This document shows positions 21,968 through 31,756 of a stretch of DNA of 64,000 nucleotides, piece by piece. Position 1 is the stretch's first letter. Every line of letters starts with the position of its first letter. The stretch covers positions 1 to 64,000 of the forward strand of contig NZ_JAPWGO010000014.1 in NCBI RefSeq assembly GCF_027213785.1, read 5' to 3'. Below the pieces are notes generated by a model, which did not search any database, was not told the DNA's origin, and worked only from the letters and a program-made list of their open reading frames with translations. The DNA comes from Limimaricola sp. G21655-S1. GTDB lineage: Bacteria > Pseudomonadota > Alphaproteobacteria > Rhodobacterales > Rhodobacteraceae. The position numbers and the translations under genes were made by a program.

Positions 21968-23631
21968 GCGGCGAAAGACTGATCTACCTTCCTCTCGGCG
22001 GCGCCGGCGAGATCGGCATGAACGCCTATGTCTACGGCTACGGCAAACCGGGGCAGGAACGGCTGATCGTCGTCGATCTCGGCGTGACCTTCCCCGACAT
22101 GGACACGACGCCGGGCGTCGATCTCATCATGCCCGACATCTCGTGGCTCGAGGCGCGCAAGGATCGCATCGACGCGATCTTCATCACCCATGCGCATGAG
22201 GACCATGTCGGCGCGGTCGGCCATTTCTGGAAGCGCCTCGGCGCCACGATCCACGCGCGCAAGTTCACCGCCGCGATCGCGCGCCACAAGCTCGACGAGC
22301 ACGGCGCCCCCGAAAGCATCCTGAACGTGGTCGAGCCGTGGCCGGCGACGGTCGATGCCGGGCCGTTCAAGGTGGGCTTCGTGCCGATCAGCCACTCGAT
22401 CCCCGAAAGCTCGGGCCTCGTGATCGACAGCCCCGAGGGCCGGGTGCTGCATTCGGGTGATTTCAAGATCGACCACACCCCGGTCGTGGGCGAGCCCTTC
22501 AACCCCGACCTCTGGTCCGAGATCTCCAAGGGTGGCGTCAAGGCGCTGGTCTGCGATTCGACCAACGTGTTCTCGCCGCTGCCGGGCCGTTCCGAGGCGA
22601 CGCTGGCGCCCGAGATCGAGAAGCTGATCGCGGCGCAGCCGGGCATGGTGGTGGCGACCACCTTCGCCTCGAACGTGGCGCGCCTCAAGACCATCGCGAT
22701 CGCCGCCGACCGGGCCGGGCGCACCGTCTGCCTGCTGGGCCGCGCCATGCGCCGCATGGTCGAGACCGCGACCGAATGCGGGCTGCTGCACGGCTTTCCC
22801 AAGACCGTGGGCCCGGAAGAGGCCGCCTCGATCCCGCGCGAGAACCTGCTCCTGCTGGTCACCGGCAGCCAGGGCGAGCGCCGCGCCGCCAGCGCGCAGC
22901 TGGCGCAGGGCTCCTATCTCGGGCTGAAGCTGCAGGAGGGCGACAGCTTCCTGTTCTCCTCGCGCACCATCCCGGGCAACGAACGCGGCGTGATCAAGAT
23001 CATGAACCAGCTCTCGGAAAAGGGCGTGGACGTGATCGAGGACACGCATGGGCTGTTCCACGTCTCGGGCCATGCCAACCGCCCCGACCTGCAATTGCTG
23101 CATGACATCGTGCGGCCGCAGTTCCTCGTGCCGATGCATGGCGAGCACCGCCATCTGCGCGAGCATGTGAAGCTCGGCCTCGAGCGCGGGTTGCCGGGGA
23201 TCGTCGCGGTCAACGGCATGATGCTCGACCTGTCGGGCAACGCGCCGAAGGTGGCCGAATACATCGACACCGGCCGCAGCTATCTCGACGGTTCGGTGAT
23301 GATCGGCGCGATGGACGGCATCGTGCGCGACCGGATCCGGATGGCGCTCAACGGCCATGTCACCGTGACCATGATCATCGACGAGAACGACGAGCCGCTC
23401 GGCGATCCGTGGTGCGAGATCATGGGCCTGCCCGAGAAGGGCCGCTCGAACGCGCCGTTGGTGGAAACGCTCGAGGGTGACCTGGCGCAGTTCGTCAACA
23501 AGGCGGGCCGCCGGATGCTGCGCGACGAGGACAAGCTCGACCGCGAACTCAAGCGCATCGCGCGCTCCACCACCCAAGCCGAGACCGGCAAGAAGCCCGA
23601 GGTCAACGTCGTGGTGAGCCGGCTGAGCTGA
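21964..23631 (+). CDS. rnj: Ribonuclease J
   Basis: 555 aa metallo-beta-lactamase/beta-CASP ribonuclease for mRNA decay and rRNA maturation. The zinc motif HxHxDH is at residues 76-81 (HAHEDH). Downstream are SHSIPESSGLVI, LHSGDFKID and CDSTN, then the beta-CASP domain (TTFASNVARLKTIAIAADRAGR) and the HVSGHANRPDLQLL and PMHGEHRHL motifs. A C-terminal domain follows (about 450-555). It is coupled to coaX by ATGA and is the last gene of the long rightward run. Confidence 0.95.
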   Translation: MSGERLIYLPLGGAGEIGMNAYVYGYGKPGQERLIVVDLGVTFPDMDTTPGVDLIMPDISWLEARKDRIDAIFITHAHEDHVGAVGHFWKRLGATIHARKFTAAIARHKLDEHGAPESILNVVEPWPATVDAGPFKVGFVPISHSIPESSGLVIDSPEGRVLHSGDFKIDHTPVVGEPFNPDLWSEISKGGVKALVCDSTNVFSPLPGRSEATLAPEIEKLIAAQPGMVVATTFASNVARLKTIAIAADRAGRTVCLLGRAMRRMVETATECGLLHGFPKTVGPEEAASIPRENLLLLVTGSQGERRAASAQLAQGSYLGLKLQEGDSFLFSSRTIPGNERGVIKIMNQLSEKGVDVIEDTHGLFHVSGHANRPDLQLLHDIVRPQFLVPMHGEHRHLREHVKLGLERGLPGIVAVNGMMLDLSGNAPKVAEYIDTGRSYLDGSVMIGAMDGIVRDRIRMALNGHVTVTMIIDENDEPLGDPWCEIMGLPEKGRSNAPLVETLEGDLAQFVNKAGRRMLRDEDKLDRELKRIARSTTQAETGKKPEVNVVVSRLS

Positions 23632-23679
23632 TCCCAAGAGGGGGATGGGTGCATCGCGCGCTCGTCCCCCACCGATGGA

Positions 23680-23699
23680 CCGCTCGCAAGGGCGAGCGG
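23680..23699 (+). terminator. Hairpin after RNase J gene
   Basis: An 8-bp perfect stem (23680-23687 with 23692-23699) closes a four-base loop, 49 bp after the rnj stop. An upstream weaker stem pairs GGGGGA near 23640 with TCCCCC near 23665. No run of T follows, so termination efficiency cannot be judged. This is the likely end of the nuo-rnj transcription run. Confidence 0.5.
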
Positions 23700-23721
23700 C
23701 GAGGCCGTCCGGAGCGCCGTG

Positions 23722-24204
23722 ATGACGGGGCCACTCAAGGTCGAGACGATCCCCGGAGCGGCGATCATTCCGCTGGCGACGCTATGGCACGATGGCTGGC
23801 ACGAGGCGCATGATCATCTCGTGCCGTCATACGACGCCGTCACCCGCTCCCGAGAGAGGTTTGCGGATCGACTTCGGCGGGAGCGTCCGTCCGCACGAAT
23901 GGTCCGGTTGGAAGATCGACCCATCGGCCTTTGCCTGACCAGCGGGGCCGAAATCTCGCAGCTTTTCGTTTGTGCAACCGCGCGGCGCCTCGGCGTCGGC
24001 CGAGTGTTGCTTGCTGATGCGGAGCGGCGCATTGCGTCGTCCGGCCACGACGAATCCTGGCGCACGGTGGTGCGGGGCAACGACCGGGCGCGCAGCTTCT
24101 ACGAACGACATGGCCGGCGGCGCGACGGGCTGACCATGATCGAGCACGGATCGCGGCCGGATGTCCTTTATCTCTGGCGATTTGCCAAGACGGTCACTTG
24201 CTGA
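23722..24204 (+). CDS. GNAT family N-acetyltransferase
   Basis: 160 aa. The acetyl-CoA-binding motif A is visible as ISQLFVCATARRLGVGRVLLADAERRI (about 75-101, with RRLGVGR as the Q/RxxGxG/A loop), and motif B as NDRARSFYERHGRRRDG (about 117-133). The substrate cannot be told from sequence. A GTG one codon upstream (23719) is an alternative start. It is convergent with the secreted-protein gene at 24241. Codon choice is slightly less GC-biased than in its neighbours. Confidence 0.8.
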   Translation: MTGPLKVETIPGAAIIPLATLWHDGWHEAHDHLVPSYDAVTRSRERFADRLRRERPSARMVRLEDRPIGLCLTSGAEISQLFVCATARRLGVGRVLLADAERRIASSGHDESWRTVVRGNDRARSFYERHGRRRDGLTMIEHGSRPDVLYLWRFAKTVTC

Positions 24205-24240
24205 CGGACGCGCCGTGCCGTTGGTTCTGAGATCCGGTCA

Positions 24241-24879
24241 CTAGCCGCTGCACACATAGACTGCGCCGCCGATCACCACGACCGAGGCGGCGGCGGCGCC
24301 GAGTGCGACGGGGCCGGTCAGGGCGGCGGTGACGCCGGGTGCGGCGGTGCCGATGCTGGTGGCAAGCCACTCCGCCGTTCCCTTCAGGACCAGCGCGCCC
24401 GAGCTGTGCAGCAGGCGCTCGGGCTCGGCCACGGCCTCGGCGGGTGTCGGCGGCGGTGCCAGCATCAGCCCGGCCAGGGTGGTGCCGGTATCGACTGCGG
24501 CGTTGACCCGGTCGCAGGTGGTGACGCTGCATTGCGCGGTGGTGCCGCGCGTGCCCGGCACCAGCAGCCAGCCATCATCGTCCGGATCGGGCTGCAGGCA
24601 GTAGCCGTCGGTCTCCTCGGGAGGCAGTTCCACCGCGAGATAGGTGAACAGCACCCGGCTGTCGCAGGCGGGCGGGCTGCCCCACGCCTTGTTCCAAACC
24701 TTGCCGGGCCAGCGTGACATCCGCTCGCGCGTGCCCAGCTCGGTCTCGAAATCGATGGAATCATCGTAGGTCACGACCGTCTCGCGGCCGTTGACCGAGG
24801 CGCGGCAATGCGTCTCCTCGGCCTGCGCGGGCAGGGCCGGGATCGCGGCGGCGACAGCGAGGGAAAGAAGGACCCGCAT
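24241..24879 (-). CDS. Secreted protein of unknown function
   Basis: 212 aa. The signal peptide (residues 1-20) ends at AQA. The mature part has seven or so cysteines, in THCRAS, PACDSRV, GYCLQPD, TAQCSVTTCDRV and the final VCSG. It ends with a small-residue-rich hydrophobic stretch (about 170-212) that could insert in a membrane. No family recognised. It lies 14 bp downstream of deaD on the same strand, so it may be cotranscribed. I chose the ATG at 24879 over an upstream TTG because the signal peptide begins there. Confidence 0.6.
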   Translation of the reverse strand: MRVLLSLAVAAAIPALPAQAEETHCRASVNGRETVVTYDDSIDFETELGTRERMSRWPGKVWNKAWGSPPACDSRVLFTYLAVELPPEETDGYCLQPDPDDDGWLLVPGTRGTTAQCSVTTCDRVNAAVDTGTTLAGLMLAPPPTPAEAVAEPERLLHSSGALVLKGTAEWLATSIGTAAPGVTAALTGPVALGAAAASVVVIGGAVYVCSG

Positions 24880-24893
24880 CGTGGTGGCGCGCC

Positions 24894-26438
24894 TCAACCG
24901 GCGCGCCGCTCCTCGAAGCTCTTGAGGATGAAGGCAGGCGTGTCTTCGCCCATGCCGACGACCTCTTCTTCGCGGCTCTCCTGGCGACGACGATCGCGGC
25001 CCTGATGGCTCCGCTGGCCACCGCGCTGCTCGTTGCGACGGGCCTCGACGGGGGCGGGCTCGGCGGCCTTCTCGGTCTTGGGCTCGGGCGTCTGCTCGGT
25101 CTTGGGCCCCGGCTTCGCCTCGGCTTCGGGCTTGGCCTCGACCGGCTTCGGAGCCGCGGTTTCGGGCTTGGCCTCGGGCTTCGCCTCGTCGCGGCTGCGC
25201 GACCGGCTGCGCGAGCGGGCGCGACGCGGGCGCTCCTCTTCGCCGGTGGTCTCGGTGGCGGGCGCTTCGGCCGCGGCGGGCTTCGCCGCACCGCGCGGAT
25301 CGTCAAGACGCGGGATCGCGTTCTGCACGAGGCGCTCGACGTCGTCGAGGTTCTTCTCGTCGCGCGGGCTGCAGATCATGATCGCGGTGCCCTTGCGCCC
25401 GGCGCGGCCGGTGCGGCCGATCCGGTGCACGTAGTCCTCGGCGTGGCTCGGCACGTCGAAGTTGAAGACATGGCTGACCGAGGGCACGTCGAGGCCGCGC
25501 GCGGCAACGTCGGAGGCCACGAGGATCTTCACCTCGCCGGCACGGAAGCCCTCGAGCGTGCGGGTCCGCTGGCTCTGGTCGAGATCGCCATGGATCGGCT
25601 CGGCGTCGTAGCCGTGCTTCTTGAGGCTCTTGGCCACCACGTCGACATCCATCTTGCGATTGCAGAAGATGATCGCGTTGGTGCAGGCCTCGCCCTCGGC
25701 ATCGATCAGGGCCCGCAGCAGGTCGCGCTTCTCGCCCGCCTCGCGGTCCTTGCGGCTGGCGCGGAACATGACCACGCCCTGCTTGATGTTTTCGCCCGTG
25801 GTGGCGGCGCGGGCCACCTCGATCTTCTCGGGGTTCGACAGGAAGGTGTTGGTGATCCGCTCGATCTCGGGCGCCATGGTGGCCGAGAAGAACAGCGTCT
25901 GGCGGGTGAAGGGCGTCAGGCCGAAGATCCGCTCGATGTCGGGGATGAAGCCCATGTCGAGCATCCGGTCGGCCTCGTCCACGACCATGATCTGCACGCC
26001 GGTCAGCAAGAGCTTGCCGCGCTCGAAATGGTCGAGCAGCCGGCCCGGGGTGGCGATCAGCACGTCGACGCCCTTGTCGATTAGCGCGTCCTGCTCCTTG
26101 AACGAAACGCCGCCGATCAGCAGCGCTTTCGTGAGCTTGGTGTGCTTGGCATAGGTGTCGAAGTTCTCGGCCACCTGCGCCGCGAGTTCGCGGGTCGGGC
26201 AGAGCACGAGGGAGCGCGGCATCCGGGCACGGGCGCGGCCACGACCCAGAAGCGTGATCATCGGCAGCGTGAAGCTCGCGGTCTTGCCGGTGCCGGTCTG
26301 GGCGATGCCCAGCACGTCGCGGCCCTCGAGCGCCGGCGGAATCGCGCCGGCCTGGATCGGGGTCGGGGTCTCGTAGCCCGCCTCGGAGACGGCCTTGAGC
26401 ACCTTGGGGTCGAGATTGAGATCGTTGAACTGGGTCAT
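24894..26438 (-). CDS. deaD: DEAD-box ATP-dependent RNA helicase
   Basis: 514 aa. The helicase core covers residues 1-370: Q motif (NLDPKVLKAVSEAGYETPTPIQ), Walker A AQTGTGKT (46-53), DEAD (154-157), SAT, and the C-terminal HRIGRTGRAGR motif VI. The tail (about 385-514) is low complexity: RSRSRSRSRD, repeated KPEAKPE-like units and Arg/Gly-rich RNA-binding sequence. This is the RhlE/DeaD type, expected to act in RNA decay or ribosome assembly, often cold-induced. The exact paralogue (rhlE or deaD) cannot be fixed. Start 26438 follows AAAGG. Confidence 0.93.
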   Translation of the reverse strand: MTQFNDLNLDPKVLKAVSEAGYETPTPIQAGAIPPALEGRDVLGIAQTGTGKTASFTLPMITLLGRGRARARMPRSLVLCPTRELAAQVAENFDTYAKHTKLTKALLIGGVSFKEQDALIDKGVDVLIATPGRLLDHFERGKLLLTGVQIMVVDEADRMLDMGFIPDIERIFGLTPFTRQTLFFSATMAPEIERITNTFLSNPEKIEVARAATTGENIKQGVVMFRASRKDREAGEKRDLLRALIDAEGEACTNAIIFCNRKMDVDVVAKSLKKHGYDAEPIHGDLDQSQRTRTLEGFRAGEVKILVASDVAARGLDVPSVSHVFNFDVPSHAEDYVHRIGRTGRAGRKGTAIMICSPRDEKNLDDVERLVQNAIPRLDDPRGAAKPAAAEAPATETTGEEERPRRARSRSRSRSRDEAKPEAKPETAAPKPVEAKPEAEAKPGPKTEQTPEPKTEKAAEPAPVEARRNEQRGGQRSHQGRDRRRQESREEEVVGMGEDTPAFILKSFEERRAG

Positions 26439-26635
26439 GTGAGCCTTTCGAGACTGCGGCACCGATTGGCCGCAGGAGCAGGCGCGGCCCGCCCGGCCGG
26501 ATTGCCGGGTCGTTCGACTTGGCCCGCCATATGCCGAAAGCCCGCACGGGTCAAGTTTGGCGGCGGAACGGCCCCGGAGCGCGGGCGTTGGGCCCGATAG
26601 CCCCGTGACCGGGGCGCCACGAGATGGAGGCGGCG

Positions 26636-27064
26636 ATGATCAAGAAACACGGCAAGGCGCATTGGAGCGGCGGCATCAAGGAGGGCGGTGGCGAAATTTC
26701 GACCCAGACCGGCGTGTTGAAGGATCAGCCCTATGGCTTCAATGCCCGCTTCGAAGGCGGTCCCGGCACCAACCCCGAGGAGTTGATCGGCGCGGCCCAT
26801 GCGGCCTGCTACGCGATGGCGCTGTCGCTCGAACTGGGCAAGGACGAGCTGACCGCCGATGACATCGACGTCCAGTCCACGGTGTCTTTGGAAAAGGTGG
26901 GCGAGGGGTTCGAGATCACCAGGATCCACCTCGACGTGACCGCGAAGGTCCCCGGCGCCTCGGACGAGCAGTTCCGCAAGGCGGCGGAGGCCACCAAGAC
27001 CGGCTGCCCGGTCTCGAAACTGCTGAAGGCGGCCGAGATCACGATGGATGCGAAGCTGGCCTGA
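26636..27064 (+). CDS. osmC: OsmC family peroxiredoxin
   Basis: 142 aa. OsmC/Ohr proteins reduce organic hydroperoxides with two cysteines; here they are in AAHAACYAMALSLEL (about residue 61) and KTGCPVSKLL (about residue 126). The N-terminal KKHGKAHWSGGIKEGGGEISTQTGVL is typical of the OsmC branch (YhfA/OsmC) rather than Ohr. The ATG at 26636 has TGGAGG upstream; an earlier ATG (26624) lacks an RBS. It is divergent from deaD and convergent with prfC. Confidence 0.92.
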   Translation: MIKKHGKAHWSGGIKEGGGEISTQTGVLKDQPYGFNARFEGGPGTNPEELIGAAHAACYAMALSLELGKDELTADDIDVQSTVSLEKVGEGFEITRIHLDVTAKVPGASDEQFRKAAEATKTGCPVSKLLKAAEITMDAKLA

Positions 27065-27090
27065 TCGGCCCGATCCCGCCCGAGACAGGA

Positions 27091-27116
27091 GAGGCGGTCC
27101 CGAAGGGGGCCGCCTC
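27091..27116. terminator. Bidirectional terminator between osmC and prfC
   Basis: An 11-bp stem with one G-U pair (27091-27101 with 27106-27116) closes a GAAG tetraloop in the 61-bp gap between two convergent genes. The 3' side continues TTCGAGGTTCT, a weak T-rich tail. It can serve both strands. Confidence 0.75.
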
Positions 27117-27125
27117 TTCGAGGTT

Positions 27126-28721
<1,596 letters not shown>

Positions 28722-28969
28722 GCGGGGGCTATAGACATTTCCGGACGGTAGAACAATTGCCCGGATCGAACCGATCGACGCAAACCACGCACCACGTTTC
28801 CTAACGCTTCAGTCCACGCTTCGTTCCGGATGGCGTTCCAATAAATCGTATACTTATCAATGGTTTGTTATTCTGGTTGCCATGGATTTGCCACGATCCG
28901 CTCTCAACCTCCGGGGTCATAAGATGAAGGCGGAGCGCGCCTTCTGCGTGAATACGAAAGGATCGAACC

Positions 28970-29812
28970 ATGGTTTCGAAGACCATTCGCAATACCGTGA
29001 CCCTCCTGTTGGCAGGGACCGCGTTGACGGCCTGCGGCGAACCGGAGGCGCTGGCCTTCCGGAGCGGAACGGGTGTCGGTGCCTCGCTCGCGCACGCGTC
29101 AAGCGACGGGGATGGCGGCATCCGTACTGTCGAGGGGCAGGGCGGCGGCGGGAACGGCGGTCAGACGGGGGGCGGCGCTGGTGGCGGTTCCGGGGCGAGG
29201 GGCGCCGATGGGGACGGCTCGACAGGCGGTCACGGGAGTTCCGGAGGTGGCGGCAGCATTTCCGGCAATGGCAGCGTCGGCGGTAGCGGTGAGGCGGGCA
29301 CCGGCGGCGGTTCGGGCACCGGGTCCGGCAGTGGCGTTGCGGGCGGCAGCGGGGACGGTGCCGGTGGCGGCGAAGGCGGAAGCGATGGCGGTGGGTCGGG
29401 CGGCCGCGTCGATGTCGGGGCCTCGGTCGGTAGCGCGGGCTCGGGCGAAAATGGTGACTCCAGCGGTAGAAACGGAGGAACCGGGGGCGAGGGCACGAGT
29501 GGTTCTGGCGGTCTCGTCGATGCCGGGGCCGGCGTCTCGGTCGGCGGCTCGGGCGGAACCGGTGGCTCCGGTGGCCTCGTCGATGCGGAGGTGAATGCCT
29601 CCGTCGGCGGATCGGACACGGGCAGCGGTGGTGGTGGCGGCGCATCTGGCGGGCTGGTCGATGCGGGTACCGATGTTTCCGTTGGCGGAACGCGATCCAG
29701 CGGCGGCTCCGGCGGGCTGGTCGATGTCGAGGCCGATCTGTCCGCCGGCGGATCGAAGCGGGATTCGGGGCGGTTGCTCGACGCCGATGTAAAGGTCGGC
29801 CTGGGCGGCTAG
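28970..29812 (+). CDS. Glycine-rich repeat lipoprotein, unknown function
   Basis: 280 aa. The signal peptide ends in the lipobox LTAC (Cys near residue 22). Residues about 50-150 are almost only Gly, Ser, Ala and Asp/Thr. From about 150 onward there is a degenerate repeat of roughly 20-25 residues built on GGLVDAGxxVSVGGS; at least four good copies (SGGLVDAGAGVSVGG, SGGLVDAEVNASVGG, SGGLVDAGTDVSVGG, SGGLVDVEADLSAGG) and a last partial one (LLDADVKVGLGG). AAAGGA precedes the ATG. It may be a surface or periplasmic beta-solenoid-like or disordered protein. No family recognised. The upstream 250 bp are unusually AT-rich for this window. Confidence 0.7.
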   Translation: MVSKTIRNTVTLLLAGTALTACGEPEALAFRSGTGVGASLAHASSDGDGGIRTVEGQGGGGNGGQTGGGAGGGSGARGADGDGSTGGHGSSGGGGSISGNGSVGGSGEAGTGGGSGTGSGSGVAGGSGDGAGGGEGGSDGGGSGGRVDVGASVGSAGSGENGDSSGRNGGTGGEGTSGSGGLVDAGAGVSVGGSGGTGGSGGLVDAEVNASVGGSDTGSGGGGGASGGLVDAGTDVSVGGTRSSGGSGGLVDVEADLSAGGSKRDSGRLLDADVKVGLGG

Positions 29813-29863
29813 CCTCCGGCGGACCCCGACTTGTCCAGCGCCGGGCCGTCCCTGTGGCCCGGC

Positions 29864-30841
29864 TCAGAGCCCGGAAGCCCGGCGCAGCAGCGCTACTGCG
29901 TCGGCGCCGGGCAGCAGGCTTTCGGAGACCTCGTAGGACAGCCCGCGCGCATGGCCATGGCGTGCGATGCCCTCGGGCAGAACCGCGGCGTTGCGCCGGT
30001 CCACCAACAGGGATTCGGCGGCGATACCCTCGGCATAGACGATCTGGTGATCGTCGAAGACCAGTTGGAAATAGTCGACGAAGCCGCCCTCGACCTGGAC
30101 CACGCTGTCGCCATCGATCAGGTGGCGGACCTTGATCATCAGTTCGGACCGGCCGGTGCCGAGATGGTCCTCGCGCTGCCAGACGAAGACCCGGTGCTCG
30201 GGGCTGAGCAACAGGTCGCGCGCATTGTTCAGCGCGCCCGCCCGGATCAGGACAGGCGCGAAGCGGCCGGTGGCGCGCAAGGTGGTCCGACCGATCCAGC
30301 GCAGCGCCTGCGGTCCGTCATCGCGGGTCAGGATACGGTCGCCGGGCGCCAGCTCCTCGACCGGCACCTGCGCGCCGCTGCTCAGGGCGATCCGCGTGCC
30401 GCGGGTGAACGAGGCGCAGGCCACCTGCGCCAGCCGGGCGGTGCCCGCATGGCGGTCGATACCGACGAGGCGGTAATCCTCGCCCTCGCTCAGCCGGCCC
30501 AGCGGCAACAGGTAGATCGCGACGGCGGCCCCCGCCTCGACCTCGACCAGCACCACCGCCTCGCCGATGCTGCCGTCCCGCGCCGACAGCGACAGGCAGC
30601 TGTCGATATGCACCGGGCGGCCTGCATGCCCGTCCACGCCGCCCGCCTCGATCCGAAAGCCGCCTTCGGCGTCCGGGCGCAGGGCCAGTTCGCGGCGTCG
30701 TGCGCCAAGGGCGAGGCGATAGATATCGTGGGGGACCAATTCGTCGGCGAAGCTCAGTGCCTCGCCACGGGCCACGCCCTGAGACACGGTGAAATCGGCG
30801 GCGTCGATGACGGCGAGGTGTTGAAGCTGGCCGGTTTCCAT
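29864..30841 (-). CDS. Hint-domain (Hedgehog/intein-type) protein
   Basis: 325 aa. The first 140 residues form a beta-rich domain of unknown role. The Hint module starts near residue 142: CASFTRGTRIALSSGAQVPVEELAPGDRILTRDDGPQALRWIGR, then ALNNARDLLLSPEHRVFVW (about 205-223) and VYAEGIAAESLL. In most proteins of this bacterial Hint family the sequence reads CFTxGTxI; here the position before FTRGT is Ser144, with a Cys two residues earlier. Whether it is self-cleaving is unknown. The ATG at 30841 follows GGGGAG. It is divergent from the SDR gene. Confidence 0.85.
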   Translation of the reverse strand: METGQLQHLAVIDAADFTVSQGVARGEALSFADELVPHDIYRLALGARRRELALRPDAEGGFRIEAGGVDGHAGRPVHIDSCLSLSARDGSIGEAVVLVEVEAGAAVAIYLLPLGRLSEGEDYRLVGIDRHAGTARLAQVACASFTRGTRIALSSGAQVPVEELAPGDRILTRDDGPQALRWIGRTTLRATGRFAPVLIRAGALNNARDLLLSPEHRVFVWQREDHLGTGRSELMIKVRHLIDGDSVVQVEGGFVDYFQLVFDDHQIVYAEGIAAESLLVDRRNAAVLPEGIARHGHARGLSYEVSESLLPGADAVALLRRASGL

Positions 30842-30933
30842 GCACGTCTCCCCAGCGGCATTGCATGCGCGCGACATCATTGCCCGGCCCGGTTGCCGAT
30901 GCTAGGCCAGCCATGCAAACAGGGAGAGATCTG

Positions 30934-31713
30934 ATGGATCTGGGTATCAGGGGCAAGCGGGCGCTGGTCTGCGCCTCGTCCAAGGGGCTGGGGCGCGGCT
31001 GCGCCGAGGCGCTGGCCGAAGCGGGCGTCGATCTGGTGATGAACGCGCGGGGGCAGGAGGCGCTGGAACAGGCGGCGCAGGAGATCCGCGACCGTTTCGG
31101 GGTCGAGGTCGTCACCGTCGCCTGCGACGTGACCACGCCGGAAGGGCAGAAGCAGGTGATCGACGCGGCGCAGGGTGTCGACATCCTCGTCACCAATGCG
31201 GGCGGCCCGCCCCCGGGCATGTGGACCGACTGGAACCGCGAGGATTTCATCCGCGCGCTCGACGCCAACATGCTGACGCCGATCGCGCTGATGAAGGCGC
31301 TGGTGCCCGGCATGATCGATCGCGGCTGGGGAAGGGTGGTCAACATCACCTCGCAATCGGTGAAATCGCCGATCCCGGCGCTGGGCCTGTCGAACTCGGC
31401 CCGTGCCGGTCTCACCGGCTATGTCGCGGGCACCTCGCGGCAGGTCGCGCCCTCGGGCGTGAACATCAACAACCTGCTGCCCGGCATTCACGATACCGAC
31501 CGGGCCGCCTCGCTCGATGGCGGCGTGTCGAAGAAGGAGGGGATCAGCGTCGAGGAGGCCCGCGCCCGCCGCGAGGCGACGATCCCGACCCGGCGCTACG
31601 GCACCGCGGCCGAGTTCGGCGCGACCTGCGCCTTCATGTGCTCGCAGCATGCGGGTTTCATGGTCGGGCAGAACGTTCTTCTGGATGGCGGCGCCGGCAA
31701 CCAGACCATGTGA
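30934..31713 (+). CDS. SDR-family protein lacking the catalytic Tyr and Lys
   Basis: 259 aa. A Rossmann fold is clear: CASSKGLGRGCAEALAEAG (nucleotide loop, about 14-32), CDVTT, VTNAGGPPPG (NAG motif, about 86-95) and the C-terminal FMVGQNVLLDGGAGNQTM. The active-site Ser is present in NITSQS. The YxxxK motif is replaced: the expected segment reads SNSARAGLTGY, so Tyr is Ser and Lys is Arg when aligned on RAGL. Such members exist among proteins named 3-oxoacyl-ACP reductase, and their reactions are not known. It is a single gene with AGGGAGA upstream. Confidence 0.85.
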   Translation: MDLGIRGKRALVCASSKGLGRGCAEALAEAGVDLVMNARGQEALEQAAQEIRDRFGVEVVTVACDVTTPEGQKQVIDAAQGVDILVTNAGGPPPGMWTDWNREDFIRALDANMLTPIALMKALVPGMIDRGWGRVVNITSQSVKSPIPALGLSNSARAGLTGYVAGTSRQVAPSGVNINNLLPGIHDTDRAASLDGGVSKKEGISVEEARARREATIPTRRYGTAAEFGATCAFMCSQHAGFMVGQNVLLDGGAGNQTM

Positions 31714-31756
31714 GCTTGCGGGCGCGGGGCGGGATTGCTAGGGCATTCCGACGCAA

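Noticed and set aside
28882-29286. Arg-rich open frames overlapping the glycine-rich lipoprotein gene
   Set aside because: Frames +2 and reverse of a GGC/GGT-rich gene always give Arg/Ala/Pro-rich shadows; only frame 28970 has an RBS, signal peptide and lipobox.
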